The translations under genes and the position numbers were made by a program. Positions 15,974-25,262 of a stretch of DNA of 64,000 nt are shown piece after piece (position 1 is the first letter of the stretch; every line of letters starts with the position of its first letter). The notes under the pieces were generated by a model. That model was not told the DNA's origin. It saw only the letters and a program-made list of their open reading frames with translations, and did no database searches. Source of the DNA: Haloferax gibbonsii ATCC 33959 (GTDB lineage: Archaea > Halobacteriota > Halobacteria > Halobacteriales > Haloferacaceae). The DNA lies in assembly GCF_000336775.1 (NCBI RefSeq), contig NZ_AOLJ01000013.1, forward strand, positions 62,144 to 126,143. Direction: 5' to 3'.

Positions 15974-17221
15974 TTACTCGTACAGCGGGTTCGCGTCGCA
16001 GAGTTCCTGCACGCGCTCAGAGACGTCCGCGAGCACGTCGTCGTCCTCGGGGGCGTCGACGACCTTCACGATGAGTTCGCCGACTTCGCGAATCTCCTCC
16101 TCGCCGAAGCCGCGGGTGGTGAGCGCGGGCGTGCCGGCGCGGATGCCGCTGGGGTTGAACGCCGAGCGCGTCTCGCCGGGGACGGTGTTCGCGTTCAGCA
16201 CGATACCCGTCGATTCGAGGGCCTCCTCGGCGGTGCCGCCGGTGAGGTCGGGATGCGAGTCGCGGAGGTCGACGAGCACGAGGTGCGTGTCGGTGCCGCC
16301 GGAGACGACGCTGAGACCGTGGTCCTGGAACGTCTCCGCGAGGACCTTCGCGTTGTCGACGACCTGCTGGGCGTACTCCTCGAAGGCGGGTTCGAGCGCC
16401 TCTTTGAAGCCGACCGCCTTGCCGGCGATGTTGTGCATGAGGGGGCCGCCCTGACCGCCGGGGAAGACGGCGCTGTCGATGTCGGAGGCGTACTCCTCGT
16501 CGCACATGATGATGCCGCCGCGACCGGCGCGGATGGTCTTGTGGGTCGAGCCGGTGACGAAGTCGGCGACACCGACCGGCGAGGGGTGGACGCCGGCGGC
16601 GACGAGGCCCGTGATGTGGGCGATGTCGGCGAGGTGGAGCGCGTCCACGTCGTCTGCGACCTCCTGAATCGTCTCCCACTCGACGGCGCGCGGGTACGCT
16701 GAGTAGCCGGAGACGATGATGTCCGGCTCGAATTCCGCGGCCTTCTCGGCGAGCTGGTCGTAGTCGATGTAGCCGCTTTCGGCGTCGACCTCGTACTGTT
16801 CGACGTCGTAGAGCTTGCCCGTGAAGTTCGCGGGGTGACCGTGGCTCAGGTGGCCGCCGTGGGTCAAGTCCAGCGAGAGAATCTTGTCGCCGGGTTCGAG
16901 CATGGCGAGGTAGACGCCCATGTTGGCCTGCGTGCCGGAGTGCGGCTGCACGTTGACGTGCTCTGCGCCCCACAGTTCCTTCGCGCGCTCGACGGCGAGG
17001 TTCTCCACGTCGTCGGCGTACTCACAGCCAGCGTAGTAGCGCTTGCCGGGATAGCCCTCGGCGTACTTGTTCGTCAGCGCGCTCCCCTGCGCTTCGAGGA
17101 CCGCTTCGCTGACGTGGTTCTCCGAGGCGATCATCGCGAGCGTGTCGCGCTGGCGTTCGACCTCGCCGTCGAGGGCGTCTGCCACGGCGGGGTCGACGTC
17201 GCGGACGTGGCTGTAGTCCAT
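15974..17221 (-). CDS. glyA: Serine hydroxymethyltransferase
   Basis: GlyA converts serine and tetrahydrofolate to glycine and methylene-THF. The 415-residue protein shows the family motifs: ASENHVSEAV (32-41), NKYAEGYPGKRYYAGCE (51-67), QPHSGTQAN (92-100), and the PLP lysine K228 in FVTGSTHKTIRAGRGG. The C-terminal RAGTPALTTRGFGEEE is also typical. ATG at 17221 was chosen over an earlier in-frame start because it begins the conserved MDYSHVRDVDP and because a TATA-like box lies 29 bases upstream. With FolD nearby, it supplies the one-carbon pool. Confidence 0.96.
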   Translation of the reverse strand: MDYSHVRDVDPAVADALDGEVERQRDTLAMIASENHVSEAVLEAQGSALTNKYAEGYPGKRYYAGCEYADDVENLAVERAKELWGAEHVNVQPHSGTQANMGVYLAMLEPGDKILSLDLTHGGHLSHGHPANFTGKLYDVEQYEVDAESGYIDYDQLAEKAAEFEPDIIVSGYSAYPRAVEWETIQEVADDVDALHLADIAHITGLVAAGVHPSPVGVADFVTGSTHKTIRAGRGGIIMCDEEYASDIDSAVFPGGQGGPLMHNIAGKAVGFKEALEPAFEEYAQQVVDNAKVLAETFQDHGLSVVSGGTDTHLVLVDLRDSHPDLTGGTAEEALESTGIVLNANTVPGETRSAFNPSGIRAGTPALTTRGFGEEEIREVGELIVKVVDAPEDDDVLADVSERVQELCDANPLYE

Positions 17222-17245
17222 ACGTAGTATCCGGTCCAATTACGG

Positions 17246-17253
17246 CATAAATG
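17246..17253 (-). promoter_or_regulatory. TATA-like box for glyA
   Basis: On the minus strand the sequence CATTTATG is centred about 28 bases before the glyA ATG, the spacing expected for a leaderless transcript. The region 17222-17587 between glyA and tbsP otherwise holds no gene that I can support. Confidence 0.45.
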
Positions 17254-17556
17254 TGTCCCATTTGGCTACGCCTGCCGGTGTTGTGTTGCACGCCCGTGTA
17301 TATTCTGTGGTGTGCTACCGTGAACAGATACACGAACGCGCGATACCGACCGTCTCCGACGTGTTCCCGAGCCGAACTGACTGCCGAGGCCGACCGCCGC
17401 AGGCGACAACTCCCGGACGCACGGGGTTCTCGGTTCGCCATCGATTTTCCCGCTCGCCGATAGGGGTAAAATTTCTGAAACGAAATGCTCAATTCGCGCG
17501 ATACAGCGTTGGTACAACTCGATTTCGAATACGTTCTGCCGGTCGTCTTGCGTTAA

Positions 17557-17568
17557 TATTAAATATAT
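17557..17568 (+). promoter_or_regulatory. TATA-like box for tbsP
   Basis: An AT-only stretch (ATTAAATATAT type) ends 20 bases before the tbsP start codon. It is the most AT-rich segment of the intergenic space and is correctly placed for a leaderless or near-leaderless transcript. Confidence 0.45.
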
Positions 17569-17587
17569 TACTGGCGATATTCAAGCT

Positions 17588-18415
17588 ATGGCTATTCGTT
17601 CTAATCTACTCGCTGAGGGGGTAGGAGACATCATCAAGTCCGTCCTTTCCTCGTCGGAAGACGAGGTGTTGGTCGCGAACCCGACCGCCGAGGTCATCGA
17701 AGGGCTCGTCGCCGTGGCGACCGACATCGACGGCGACCTGCCGGAGATCCGTCTCGTCGCCGACGAGGGCGTCCTGAAGGACGTGCTCGACGACTTCATC
17801 GTCGCCTCCAACGCCGCGAACCTCGTCGCCGATGGCGCGCTCTCGATGCGGACCGCCGACGACGAAGTCGAGAACACGCTGTTCGTCACGCCGAACTCGG
17901 TCGTCGCGCTCGTCGCCGCCGGTGACAAGGTCGCCGGCCTCGTCACCGACGACGAGGCGTTCGTCGAAACGGCGTTCGAGGCCCATCAGGCCCACTGGGA
18001 AGCCGCGCCCGAATTCAAGCTCCGGACCCCGCCGCTCTCGCGCGTCCGCGAGACCCTCGGCGAGGACATCGGCGAAGAGACGCTCGCCGACTTCGACGCC
18101 GTGCTCGCTTCGCTGTCGTCGGCTCGCGGCGACGGCGACGGCCTCGACGAGGTGACTATCTCGCTTCTCGTCGCCGCCCGCAACGAAGTTCTCCTCTACG
18201 ACATCTCGAAGTGGGGCGAGGACGTGGGCATCGCCAGCAAGGCGACGTTCTCCCGGACGAAGACGAAGCTCGAAGAACTCGGCCTCATCGACACCGAGAA
18301 AGTACCCATCGACGTCGGTCGCCCGCGGCTCCGCCTGAAGCTCGGCGCGGACGAGCTCGTCGCCGCCGCCGCCGACGAACTGGCCGACGAGGCCCAGAAA
18401 CTGCTCGACGCGTAG
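17588..18415 (+). CDS. tbsP: TbsP-like transcriptional regulator (DUF5821)
   Basis: The 275-residue protein matches the haloarchaeal TbsP family. It begins MAIRSNLLAEGVGDIIKSVL, has an N-terminal domain resembling the effector part of TrmB/phospholipase-D-like regulators (EVLVANPTAEVIEGLVAVATD), and a C-terminal winged helix (LVAARNEVLLYDISKWGEDVGIASKATFSRTKTKLEELGLIDTEKV). In Haloferax volcanii TbsP works together with TrmB on the glyceraldehyde-3-phosphate dehydrogenase gene gapII and affects cell shape. No gap gene is present here. The next gene, a YcaO protein, starts 49 bases downstream on the same strand. Confidence 0.85.
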   Translation: MAIRSNLLAEGVGDIIKSVLSSSEDEVLVANPTAEVIEGLVAVATDIDGDLPEIRLVADEGVLKDVLDDFIVASNAANLVADGALSMRTADDEVENTLFVTPNSVVALVAAGDKVAGLVTDDEAFVETAFEAHQAHWEAAPEFKLRTPPLSRVRETLGEDIGEETLADFDAVLASLSSARGDGDGLDEVTISLLVAARNEVLLYDISKWGEDVGIASKATFSRTKTKLEELGLIDTEKVPIDVGRPRLRLKLGADELVAAAADELADEAQKLLDA

Positions 18416-18464
18416 CCGACCGCGACCCCCTCGCTTTTTCCCGCCGCCGCCCCTCGTCGCGCGC

Positions 18465-20153
18465 ATGAACATCGGACTCGTCGGGAGCGGTCCCGCCGCC
18501 GAGTCGATTCGCGCGGCGTGCGCCGACATCGACGCGACGGTCTCGGAGACGACCCCCGACTCGCTCGGTTCGTTCGACCTCGGCTTCGTCGTCGCCGCGG
18601 CCGGCAGCGACGCCTTCGACGCGGCCGACGAAGCCGCTTCGAGATGGCTCGCCGTCGAAATCGGCGGTGTCGGCGGCCACCCCGTGGACGACCTTGACGC
18701 GGCCGTCTCGGCGTTCGACCCCGGCAGCGCCGACTTCGCGGACCTCCGGGCGCGCGTCGCGTCCACCACGGAGTCGGAGGGACGCCCCGGCGGTGACCGC
18801 GCGGCCGTCCGACTCGCCGGCGCGGTGGCCGGGCGGCGCGGTATCGCGCTCCTCTCGGGCGACGACGTGGCCGGGACCGTCGTCGAAGTCCCCGGTCCCG
18901 AGCGGTCGTTCCTCCCCGCGCCGTCGCCGATGGAGCGGGACCGAACCCTCGACCGCGACTTCCGCGCCGTGGAGTTAGACGACGCGCTCGCGCGGGCCGA
19001 ATCGGCCGTGGACGACCGCGTCGGCATCGTCACGCAGGTCGGCGAGCGCGAGTCGTTCCCGCTGCCGTACTACGTCGCGCAGACGGCGGACACGACGGTC
19101 TACGCCGACGCTCGGGCGGCCGAACTCGCCGGCGGCGCGGCCGCCGGCTGGGACGAGGCCTACATGAAGGCGCTCGGCGAGGCGCTCGAACGCTACTCGG
19201 CGGGCGTCTACCGCTCCAGCGAGTTCGCCGTCGCGCCCGCGGCGTCTCGGCCGGCCGCGGTGCCGCCGAGTCGCTTCGTCAGACCCGACTCCTTTCGCGA
19301 CCCCGACCCCGAGGAGCCGATTCAGTGGGTCGAAGGCGAGGACCTCGCGACCGGCTCGACCGTCTCGCTCCCGGCGGAGTTCGTCCACTACCCGCCGCCG
19401 TCCGAGCGACACAAGCCGTCGATTACGACCGGGCTCGGCCTCGGCAACTCCGGGACCGAGGCGATTCTCTCGGGGCTCTACGAGGTCGTCGAGCGCGACG
19501 CGACGATGCTCGCGTGGTACTCGACGTTCGACCCGCTCGGACTGGACGTGACCGACGAGACGTTCGAGACGCTGGCGGCCCGCGCCCGCTCGGAGTCCCT
19601 AGAAGTGACCGCGCTCCTCGTGACGCAGGACGTGGACGTGCCGGTCGTGGCGGTGGCCGTCCACCGCGACGGCGAGTGGCCGAAGTTCGCGATGGGCTCC
19701 GGCGCGGACCTCGATGCGAACCGCGCCGCTCGCTCCGCGCTGGCCGAGGCGCTCCAGAACTGGACCGAACTGCGCGGCATGGGACCGGAGCAGGCCGCGA
19801 CGCAGGGCGGCGCGATTGCGACCTACGCCGACTTCCCGAAGCCGGCTCGGACGTTCGTCTCGCCGGACGCGACTATCCCAGCGGACTCGGTCGGCCCCGA
19901 CGAGGTCCCCGAAGGCGCGGCCGAACTCGACGCGGTCGTCTCGGCGGTCACGGACGCCGACCTCGACGCGTACGCGGCGCGGACCACCCCGCGCGACGTG
20001 GAACGACTCGGCTTCGAGGCGGTCCGCGTGGTCGTTCCGGCCGCACAGCCGCTTTTCATCGGCGAGCCGTACTTCGCCGACCGCGCCGAGTCGGTGCCGC
20101 GAGACCTCGGCTTCGAGCCGCGACTGGACCGCGAGTTCCACCCGTTCCCGTAG
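18465..20153 (+). CDS. YcaO-domain protein
   Basis: The 562-residue protein has two parts. Residues 1 to about 190 begin MNIGLVGSGPAAESIRAAC, a short Rossmann-like segment resembling the leader-binding or E1-like partner domains found with YcaO enzymes. The rest is a YcaO domain: DEAYMKALGEALERYSAGVYRSSE, TGLGLGNSGTEAILSGLYEVVERDA, and ANRAARSALAEALQNWTELRG contain the glutamate-rich ATP-binding helices of the family. YcaO enzymes use ATP to activate peptide backbone amides for azoline or thioamide formation. The C-terminus ends EFHPFP, a weak form of the proline-rich tail needed by some members. No precursor peptide, dehydrogenase or TfuA gene is visible next to it. It follows tbsP by 49 bases. 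Confidence 0.85.
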   Translation: MNIGLVGSGPAAESIRAACADIDATVSETTPDSLGSFDLGFVVAAAGSDAFDAADEAASRWLAVEIGGVGGHPVDDLDAAVSAFDPGSADFADLRARVASTTESEGRPGGDRAAVRLAGAVAGRRGIALLSGDDVAGTVVEVPGPERSFLPAPSPMERDRTLDRDFRAVELDDALARAESAVDDRVGIVTQVGERESFPLPYYVAQTADTTVYADARAAELAGGAAAGWDEAYMKALGEALERYSAGVYRSSEFAVAPAASRPAAVPPSRFVRPDSFRDPDPEEPIQWVEGEDLATGSTVSLPAEFVHYPPPSERHKPSITTGLGLGNSGTEAILSGLYEVVERDATMLAWYSTFDPLGLDVTDETFETLAARARSESLEVTALLVTQDVDVPVVAVAVHRDGEWPKFAMGSGADLDANRAARSALAEALQNWTELRGMGPEQAATQGGAIATYADFPKPARTFVSPDATIPADSVGPDEVPEGAAELDAVVSAVTDADLDAYAARTTPRDVERLGFEAVRVVVPAAQPLFIGEPYFADRAESVPRDLGFEPRLDREFHPFP

Positions 20154-20370
20154 CTGGCGGGTCCCGGGGGTCGCGGGCGTCAGAGCTGACAGCCGGCACG
20201 GGCGGCCGCGTGGCAGGCGGGGGCCTTCGTATCCGCGCGCCGGTGTGCCGGACACCCGCAGGCCGCCGCGCGGCGTGAGTCACAGAATAGCGGCGTTGGC
20301 CGCGGCTCGGTGCTTGAAGCTTCGCCGGAGGAGAAAACGAGGGGTCGGAACGCGGGAGACTGCGGGGCGG

Positions 20371-21510
20371 TTAGACGCCGAACGTCGCGCGGAGCATGTC
20401 GCGGCTCCCCGGTCCGAGGCCGACCGCGAGGACGGCGATGAGGAGCAAAATCGCGTAGCGCGGGCTGTCCTCGAATATCTGCTCGTCGAACACCCAGACG
20501 ACGGCGGTCGCGGCCACGAGCTTGACGAGCAGGAACGGCCACGCGTCGCCCGTGACGGCCAGCACCGACTCGGGGAGCGTGGAGGCCGTGAAGTCGACGA
20601 CCGCTTGATTCACCGGGTGCTTCGGGACGAGGTTGTTGCCCGCGCCGAGCGCGACCATCCAGTCGAGGCCGATGACGTTCGCCACGCCGTCGATGGCGTG
20701 GCCCCAGATGACGACGAGGCCGATGTATCCCGTTCCCTCGTTGACCTCGGGGGCGAAGCGCTCGACGAGCCACCACGTCGCCGCGGTGACGAGCGTCGCG
20801 CCGACGAGGATGACGACGAGCACCTGCGGGTAGAACGTCGCGCCCTGCGCGCCGGTGAGGCCGGCCCACAGGAGGTAACCGACCGCCACCGCGAGCACCG
20901 CGAGGCCGGCCCCGAACAGCGGTTTCACGTAGTCGTCGACGAGCCCCCGCCGTTCGGCGAAGACGCTCGCGACGACGGCGACGAGCGTGATTGCGAAGAC
21001 GGTCACGTAGATAACCGGGCTGATGACGAGCGTGTTCAGCGGGTAGCTGATGAGCGCGTCGGCGACGCCGGGCGAGTCGTTAGCGTCCTCGACCACGCGG
21101 AACGCGCCGCCGAACAGCATGAACGGGAAGAGCGCGTAGAAGAACCGGGGGCTCTCGCCGATGTCGAGGCGGCGGAGGAGGAACACGACGCCCGAGAGCG
21201 CGATGACGAGCGTGACCATGTAGCCGACCTCGGAGACGAGGGTGTAGCCGGGGTACGCGACGGGTTCGGCCGCGGCGGCGCAGGCCGACGCCGTGTCGAG
21301 GTACTGCGTGGCGCCGTTCGCCCGAATCGCACAGACGGCCGAGTTCGCGTCGGCTTGGACGGGGCCCCAGAAGTAGTGCCAGATGAAGCCGTCGTAGACG
21401 ACGCGAGGGAACGCGAGCGACCCGCCGACGAGGGCGACGAGGATGGCCGCGACGCCGAGCCCCCAGAGGCGCTCGGGGTCGAGACCCATTCGCTCTGCTA
21501 CCGTTGCCAT
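20371..21510 (-). CDS. DUF63 family membrane protein
   Basis: The 379-residue protein has about ten membrane helices and belongs to the archaeal DUF63 family, whose function is unknown. It contains the family's characteristic charged pieces: [11 protein letters not shown] early, [25 protein letters not shown] in the middle, and [19 protein letters not shown] followed by [13 protein letters not shown] at 21510 was chosen because earlier in-frame residues are arginine-rich and lie in the spacer to the Lrp gene. The histidine, aspartate and glutamate residues inside helices could indicate a membrane enzyme rather than a carrier, which is an inference. Confidence 0.85.
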   Translation of the reverse strand: MATVAERMGLDPERLWGLGVAAILVALVGGSLAFPRVVYDGFIWHYFWGPVQADANSAVCAIRANGATQYLDTASACAAAAEPVAYPGYTLVSEVGYMVTLVIALSGVVFLLRRLDIGESPRFFYALFPFMLFGGAFRVVEDANDSPGVADALISYPLNTLVISPVIYVTVFAITLVAVVASVFAERRGLVDDYVKPLFGAGLAVLAVAVGYLLWAGLTGAQGATFYPQVLVVILVGATLVTAATWWLVERFAPEVNEGTGYIGLVVIWGHAIDGVANVIGLDWMVALGAGNNLVPKHPVNQAVVDFTASTLPESVLAVTGDAWPFLLVKLVAATAVVWVFDEQIFEDSPRYAILLLIAVLAVGLGPGSRDMLRATFGV

Positions 21511-21641
21511 AGGCGATACCCCGACGGCGGGCCTGTTGAGGGTTCCGGTCTCTCGCATCCGTCGCGCACGCCTCGGCGCGGCGAGTCGGCGTCGTGGCGA
21601 GTCGGCGTCGCAGCGAGGTGGCGCTCCGCGGCGGGCGAGGT

Positions 21642-22112
21642 TCAGTCCTCGTCGTCGGGGTCGCGAATCGGCAGCACCGGGTCGTCGTACTCGGTCCCGA
21701 GGATGACCATCGTCTGGGACCGCGAGAACCCGTCGAGCTCGGCGATGTGGTCGAACATGAGCTCGCGCAGGGCGTCTGTGTCCTCGGCGTACACTCGGAG
21801 CATCACGTCCCACTCGCCGGTGGTGAGGTCGATTTCCTGGACGCCCTCGATGTCGCGAAGCTGTTGGAGCGCCTCCTTCTCGCGACCCTGCTTGACCCGG
21901 AAGCCGACCAGCGCGGAGGTGCCCAGGCCGACCTGCCGCGGGTCGACGTGGGCGTGGTAGCCCTCGATGACGCCGGCGTCTTCCATCCGACCGACCCGGT
22001 CGTGAACCGTCGCGCTCGACATGTCGATTCTGCGGGCGATTTCGCTGAACGGGGTCCGCGCGTCTTCCATCAGAATCCGGAGAATCGCCCGGTCCGTCGC
22101 GTCGAGGTCCAT
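21642..22112 (-). CDS. Lrp/AsnC family transcriptional regulator
   Basis: The 156-residue protein is a full Lrp/AsnC regulator: an N-terminal helix-turn-helix ([20 protein letters not shown], then [25 protein letters not shown]) and a C-terminal RAM effector domain ([28 protein letters not shown], then [18 protein letters not shown]) ending in an acidic tail. Family members form dimers and octamers and usually sense amino acids. It lies 131 bases downstream of the DUF63 start on the same strand and 93 bases from the phosphatase gene; its targets are unknown. Confidence 0.94.
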   Translation of the reverse strand: MDLDATDRAILRILMEDARTPFSEIARRIDMSSATVHDRVGRMEDAGVIEGYHAHVDPRQVGLGTSALVGFRVKQGREKEALQQLRDIEGVQEIDLTTGEWDVMLRVYAEDTDALRELMFDHIAELDGFSRSQTMVILGTEYDDPVLPIRDPDDED

Positions 22113-22205
22113 GCTATCCTTTCTGATGGGGGGTGACTTCGCACTTGCGGATGGGAAGCACGCTCGCGCCCGCGGCGAGCGCGTCCGGTTCCGGTTTTCG
22201 TCCGT

Positions 22206-23003
22206 CTACCGCTCGTCGATTTCGCGGGCCGCCTCCAGCACGACGTCGTGGACGCGCCCGTTCGAGGCGACGAGTCCCGCCGAATCGTGTCGCCACTCGT
22301 TGCCGTCGAGGTCCGTGACCGTCCCCCCGGCCATCCGGATGAGGTGTGCGCCGGCGACCGAGTCCCACGGGTTCGCCCGCTTGTTCGTGATGACGCCGTC
22401 GAGCGACCCGTCGGCGACGTACGAGAGCACGACCTGCATGCTCCCGTAGCGACGGAGGTCGCCGAAGCGCGTGACGATGGCGCGGGCCGCCGCGGCGTAC
22501 TCGTCGCGGACGTCGTAGTCCCACCAGAACGTCGGACAGACCGTACACGTCTCGGGGTCGTCGCGCTGGCTCACCGAAATCTCCTCGCCGTTGCGGTAGG
22601 CCGCCTCGTCGTCGGCCGCGTAGCAGTCGTCGAGGGCGGGCAGGTAGTTGGCCGCCGCGACGGGGTCGCCGTCGCGGACGGCGGCGACCGAGGTCGCCCA
22701 GACCGGCACGTTGCGCACGAAGTTGTTCGTCCCGTCGATGGGGTCGACGACCCACGCCGGTCCCGACTCGGGAACCGACTTGAGTTCGTCGTCCTCCTCG
22801 CCGACGATTGGGTCCTCGGGAAACGCCCCGCGGATTCGCTCGACGACGCGGCGCTGGGCGTCCTTGTCGGCCTGCGTGACCACGTCCGTCTTTCCGTCTT
22901 TCGTCTCGACGGCGATGCCGGTTCTGAAGGCCCGTCGCGCGACTGCGCCGCCGTCGCGGGCCGCGCGCTGTGCCCGGTCCGCCCGGGCATCGAGTTCGTT
23001 CAT
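22206..23003 (-). CDS. Inositol monophosphatase family protein
   Basis: The 265-residue protein has the metal-binding motifs of the inositol monophosphatase/fructose-1,6-bisphosphatase superfamily: KTDVVTQADKDAQ, GEEDD (about residue 68), WVVDPIDGTNNFVRNVPV and, near the C-terminus, NPWDSVAGAHLIRMAGG. All catalytic acidic residues are present, so it should be an active Mg2+-dependent phosphatase. Archaeal members often act on both inositol phosphate and fructose bisphosphate; the sequence does not decide. The gene is divergent from the small gene at 23095. Confidence 0.9.
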   Translation of the reverse strand: MNELDARADRAQRAARDGGAVARRAFRTGIAVETKDGKTDVVTQADKDAQRRVVERIRGAFPEDPIVGEEDDELKSVPESGPAWVVDPIDGTNNFVRNVPVWATSVAAVRDGDPVAAANYLPALDDCYAADDEAAYRNGEEISVSQRDDPETCTVCPTFWWDYDVRDEYAAAARAIVTRFGDLRRYGSMQVVLSYVADGSLDGVITNKRANPWDSVAGAHLIRMAGGTVTDLDGNEWRHDSAGLVASNGRVHDVVLEAAREIDER

Positions 23004-23094
23004 GGGCGTGACAGGACCGGCAGGTGCCTATATCCACCGACCCGACGCCGACGCGGCCCGGTGGCTTATGTCGATGGACGGTTTACCTCGTGTC

Positions 23095-23364
23095 GTGTCA
23101 GACGCTATCGACCTCCCGGCGCGGGTCCGCGAATCGCTCGCGGAGTCCTTCGACGACGCCAGAGCGGCCGTCAGAGCCGGCGACGCCGAAACCGCGCTGG
23201 AACACGTCGAGACGGCGTCCCGCGTGCTCGGCCACAAGGTTCCGCCGAGCCCGCTCAAGGAGAAACTCCGGCACGGCGTCGCGGCCGTCGAGCGCACCGC
23301 GGCCGACGAACCGCTCGTCGCCTCGGAGTACCTCCGGCTCATGAGTCAGTTGGTCCGGCCGTAG
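23095..23364 (+). CDS. Small haloarchaeal helical protein
   Basis: The 89-residue product is mostly helical and acidic, starting SDAIDLPARVRESLAESFDDARAAV and including LEHVETASRVLGHKVPPSPLKEKLRHGVAAVERTAADE. GTG at 23095 is the preferred start because a TTATG-like box lies about 30 bases upstream and conservation of this type of protein normally begins here; ATG at 23068 and 23074 are alternatives that add nine or seven residues. I do not recognise the family. It is divergent from the inositol monophosphatase gene. Confidence 0.65.
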   Translation: MSDAIDLPARVRESLAESFDDARAAVRAGDAETALEHVETASRVLGHKVPPSPLKEKLRHGVAAVERTAADEPLVASEYLRLMSQLVRP

Positions 23365-24127
23365 CGTCGCCGCCATGGCGACCCGAGCCCGACGCGTCGC
23401 GGACTGCGCCGTCCCGCCAGACGGCCGGCTCGCTCGGGGGTCGGAAAACGGGAAAAGCCAGAATTCGCAATTAGAACCCGGACGGAAGACGTTTTCCACA
23501 GCCCTCACGACCGTTTTCGGCTTGCGCCGAGTTCCCGAACTCCGATTCCTCGTGGTCCGGTACTTGGTCTTCCCGCCGCTCGCTCGCAGAGCGGTTTACG
23601 GGGCTGTTTCGGTTCCTCTTCGGCACTTTGACCTCGTCTTCCTGTTACGAAAGACTCGGTGTTCGTGTCGATTCCATTCCTCCGCGTCTTGCGATGCGTA
23701 CCGTCGTCGACGCCTTTCACGTCGCCCGACGGATTCGGTTTGGTCATCCGGTGCGTCCTTGCGCTTCCGGCAACACTACAGTAGGTCGGAGAATATAATG
23801 AATGTTTCTGATAAACTCTGGACTGTCCGGAGATACTGATAGTTCGGCCGACGGAACGGTGGTGACGCTCGTCGCCGAACGTCGTCCTCGGTCGGCCCCC
23901 TTCCGGCACTTTTCACCGGAAACCCGGTCTGTTCATGATGAATCGTTCGGGATACTGGCGGCGGCGCTGTGGTGGCGTCGTAACCGGATGACCGGCGGGG
24001 GACAGAAGAGAACGTGTCCGCCATCGAGCGACCGGGTTTATACCGGGGTTGCGGGCCGCCTCGGTGCCCGCTTCCCGCCGTGGGGTGCGCTGCACTCGCC
24101 GCTCGTCACGTCGTTTCTCGCGATAAG
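23365..24127. other. Gene-poor region upstream of tRNA-Leu
   Basis: These 763 bases have noticeably lower GC than the rest and no frame with haloarchaeal composition. Open frames at 23375-23839 and 23802-24146 are arginine-, cysteine- and serine-rich, lack acidic bias, and the second runs into the tRNA gene, so neither is accepted. The stretch borders the 3' end of tRNA-Leu, a common integration site, and may be the remains of decayed DNA. Confidence 0.5.
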
Positions 24128-24211
24128 TGCGAGGGGAGGGATTTGAACCCACGGACCCCTACGGGAGCGGATCTTGAGTCCGCCGCTTTTTCCTGACTTA
24201 GCTACCCTCGC
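24128..24211 (-). tRNA. tRNA-Leu (CAA)
   Basis: On the minus strand an 84-base tRNA folds with acceptor stem GCGAGGG/CCCTCGC and discriminator A. The anticodon arm reads GCGGA-CTCAAGA-TCCGC, giving anticodon CAA. A long variable arm (class II) follows and the T arm contains GGGTTCAAATCCC. No CCA is encoded, as is usual for haloarchaea. The 3' end faces the gene-poor region. Confidence 0.95.
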
Positions 24212-24256
24212 GCGTACTCAAGTACGACAGGGGGACCGCTAAAACGTTGCGAAACG

Positions 24257-24916
24257 TCAGACGAGACCGCCGAACTGTTCGACGACGAGGAGGCCGCCGA
24301 CGGCGATGCCGACGACGCCGGCCGCGGCGCGGAGGACGCGCGTCCCGCCGACCGCCATCGAGCGGCCCCAGAGGAACGAGACGGTCGCCATCGTGGCGAT
24401 GGTCAGGAGGCTGAACGCCGCGAGGAACGCGACGGCCTGCCCCACCGCGGGTGCGGTCGAGACCATCGCGATGACGAGCGCGCCGCTGCCGGCGAAGCCG
24501 TGGAGGACGCCGACCCCGAACGACTCGTCGTGGACGTGCGTGTGTTTCGTCCCGAACGCGACGTTCCCGAGCGAGAGGTGTCGGTGGACGCCGCTGTCGT
24601 GGTCGTGGTCGCGGAGCGTCGGCACGGAGACGCCGGCGGCCCGGAGAAGCATCCGCGCCCCGAGGAGGACGAGAATCGCACCGACGACGACTTCGAAGAA
24701 GTGCGTCACCGACTCGGGCAGGCGGACGCCGAGCGCGACGAAGGTGAGACCGACGACGGCAATCGGAATCGAGTGCCCGACGCCCCACGAGGCGCCGACG
24801 ATGCTCGGTCGGTCGTCGTCTTCGACCATCGTCGCGACGGCGGCGAGGTGGTCGGCTTCCAGCGCGTGCCGGACCCCGATAACCCCGCCGGCCACGAGTG
24901 CTGATGCGAGTGCCAT
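24257..24916 (-). CDS. NicO/HupE-UreJ-like metal transporter
   Basis: The 219-residue protein has six membrane helices and the hallmark VRHALEADHLAAVATMVE (residues 15-32), the H-A-x-(D/E)-A-D-H metal motif of the nickel/cobalt NiCoT-NicO superfamily; the first acidic position is Glu here. A histidine-rich cytoplasmic loop (DHDHDSGVHRHLSLG and KHTHVHDE) lies in the middle, typical of metal handling. ATG at 24916 gives the correct N-terminal helix. Nickel or cobalt is the likely substrate by family, but haloarchaeal members also include urease-associated and uncharacterised types. It is transcribed towards tRNA-Leu. Confidence 0.85.
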   Translation of the reverse strand: MALASALVAGGVIGVRHALEADHLAAVATMVEDDDRPSIVGASWGVGHSIPIAVVGLTFVALGVRLPESVTHFFEVVVGAILVLLGARMLLRAAGVSVPTLRDHDHDSGVHRHLSLGNVAFGTKHTHVHDESFGVGVLHGFAGSGALVIAMVSTAPAVGQAVAFLAAFSLLTIATMATVSFLWGRSMAVGGTRVLRAAAGVVGIAVGGLLVVEQFGGLV

Positions 24917-24984
24917 ACGCTCGAAAGGACGAATCGCGGTAAATAGGTCAGGGGTCCCGACGGGTACTCCGACCCGGTCGGAGC

Positions 24985-25173
24985 CTACTCCGGCCGCCAC
25001 TCGCAGGACGCGCCGGTCGTCAGCCCCGCCGCGTCGATGTGCGACGAGAGGCACGCGTAGTTGCAGAACGCGCCCGCCGGCACGCGCTCGCCGGCTTCGA
25101 GTTCCGCCACGAAGACGGGGTCGTGACGCCGAACGTCGCTTCCGCAGTAGGTGCACTCGATTGCGTCCGTCAC
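24985..25173 (-). CDS. Small zinc-finger protein (DUF7576-like)
   Basis: From GTG at 25173 the gene encodes 62 residues with two cysteine pairs, CTYCGSDV near the start and FCNYACLSSHI in the middle, plus a C-terminal GASCEWRPE. This treble-clef-like spacing matches a family of haloarchaeal zinc-binding microproteins (DUF7576 as I recall it). GTG at 25197 is an alternative start eight codons earlier; the shorter form fits an AT-rich box at about 25200-25206. The function is unknown. Confidence 0.65.
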   Translation of the reverse strand: MTDAIECTYCGSDVRRHDPVFVAELEAGERVPAGAFCNYACLSSHIDAAGLTTGASCEWRPE

Positions 25174-25262
25174 GTCCGACCGTTGTCGCGCTCGCACGAA
25201 AAAGTTGAGCGCCCGGTGTCGCCACCGATGGAGTTACCGGCTTCCCGGTCGCCCTGACTCAC

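Noticed and set aside
20180..20370. Cysteine-rich minus-strand frame near the YcaO gene (CGC, ACH, AGCQL), considered as a YcaO precursor peptide
   Set aside because: The frame has no start codon between 20180 and 20370; it only continues into the DUF63 gene in an antisense-like frame. It is not a credible precursor.
23802..24146. Open frame of 114 codons next to tRNA-Leu
   Set aside because: It runs into the tRNA gene and has non-haloarchaeal composition.
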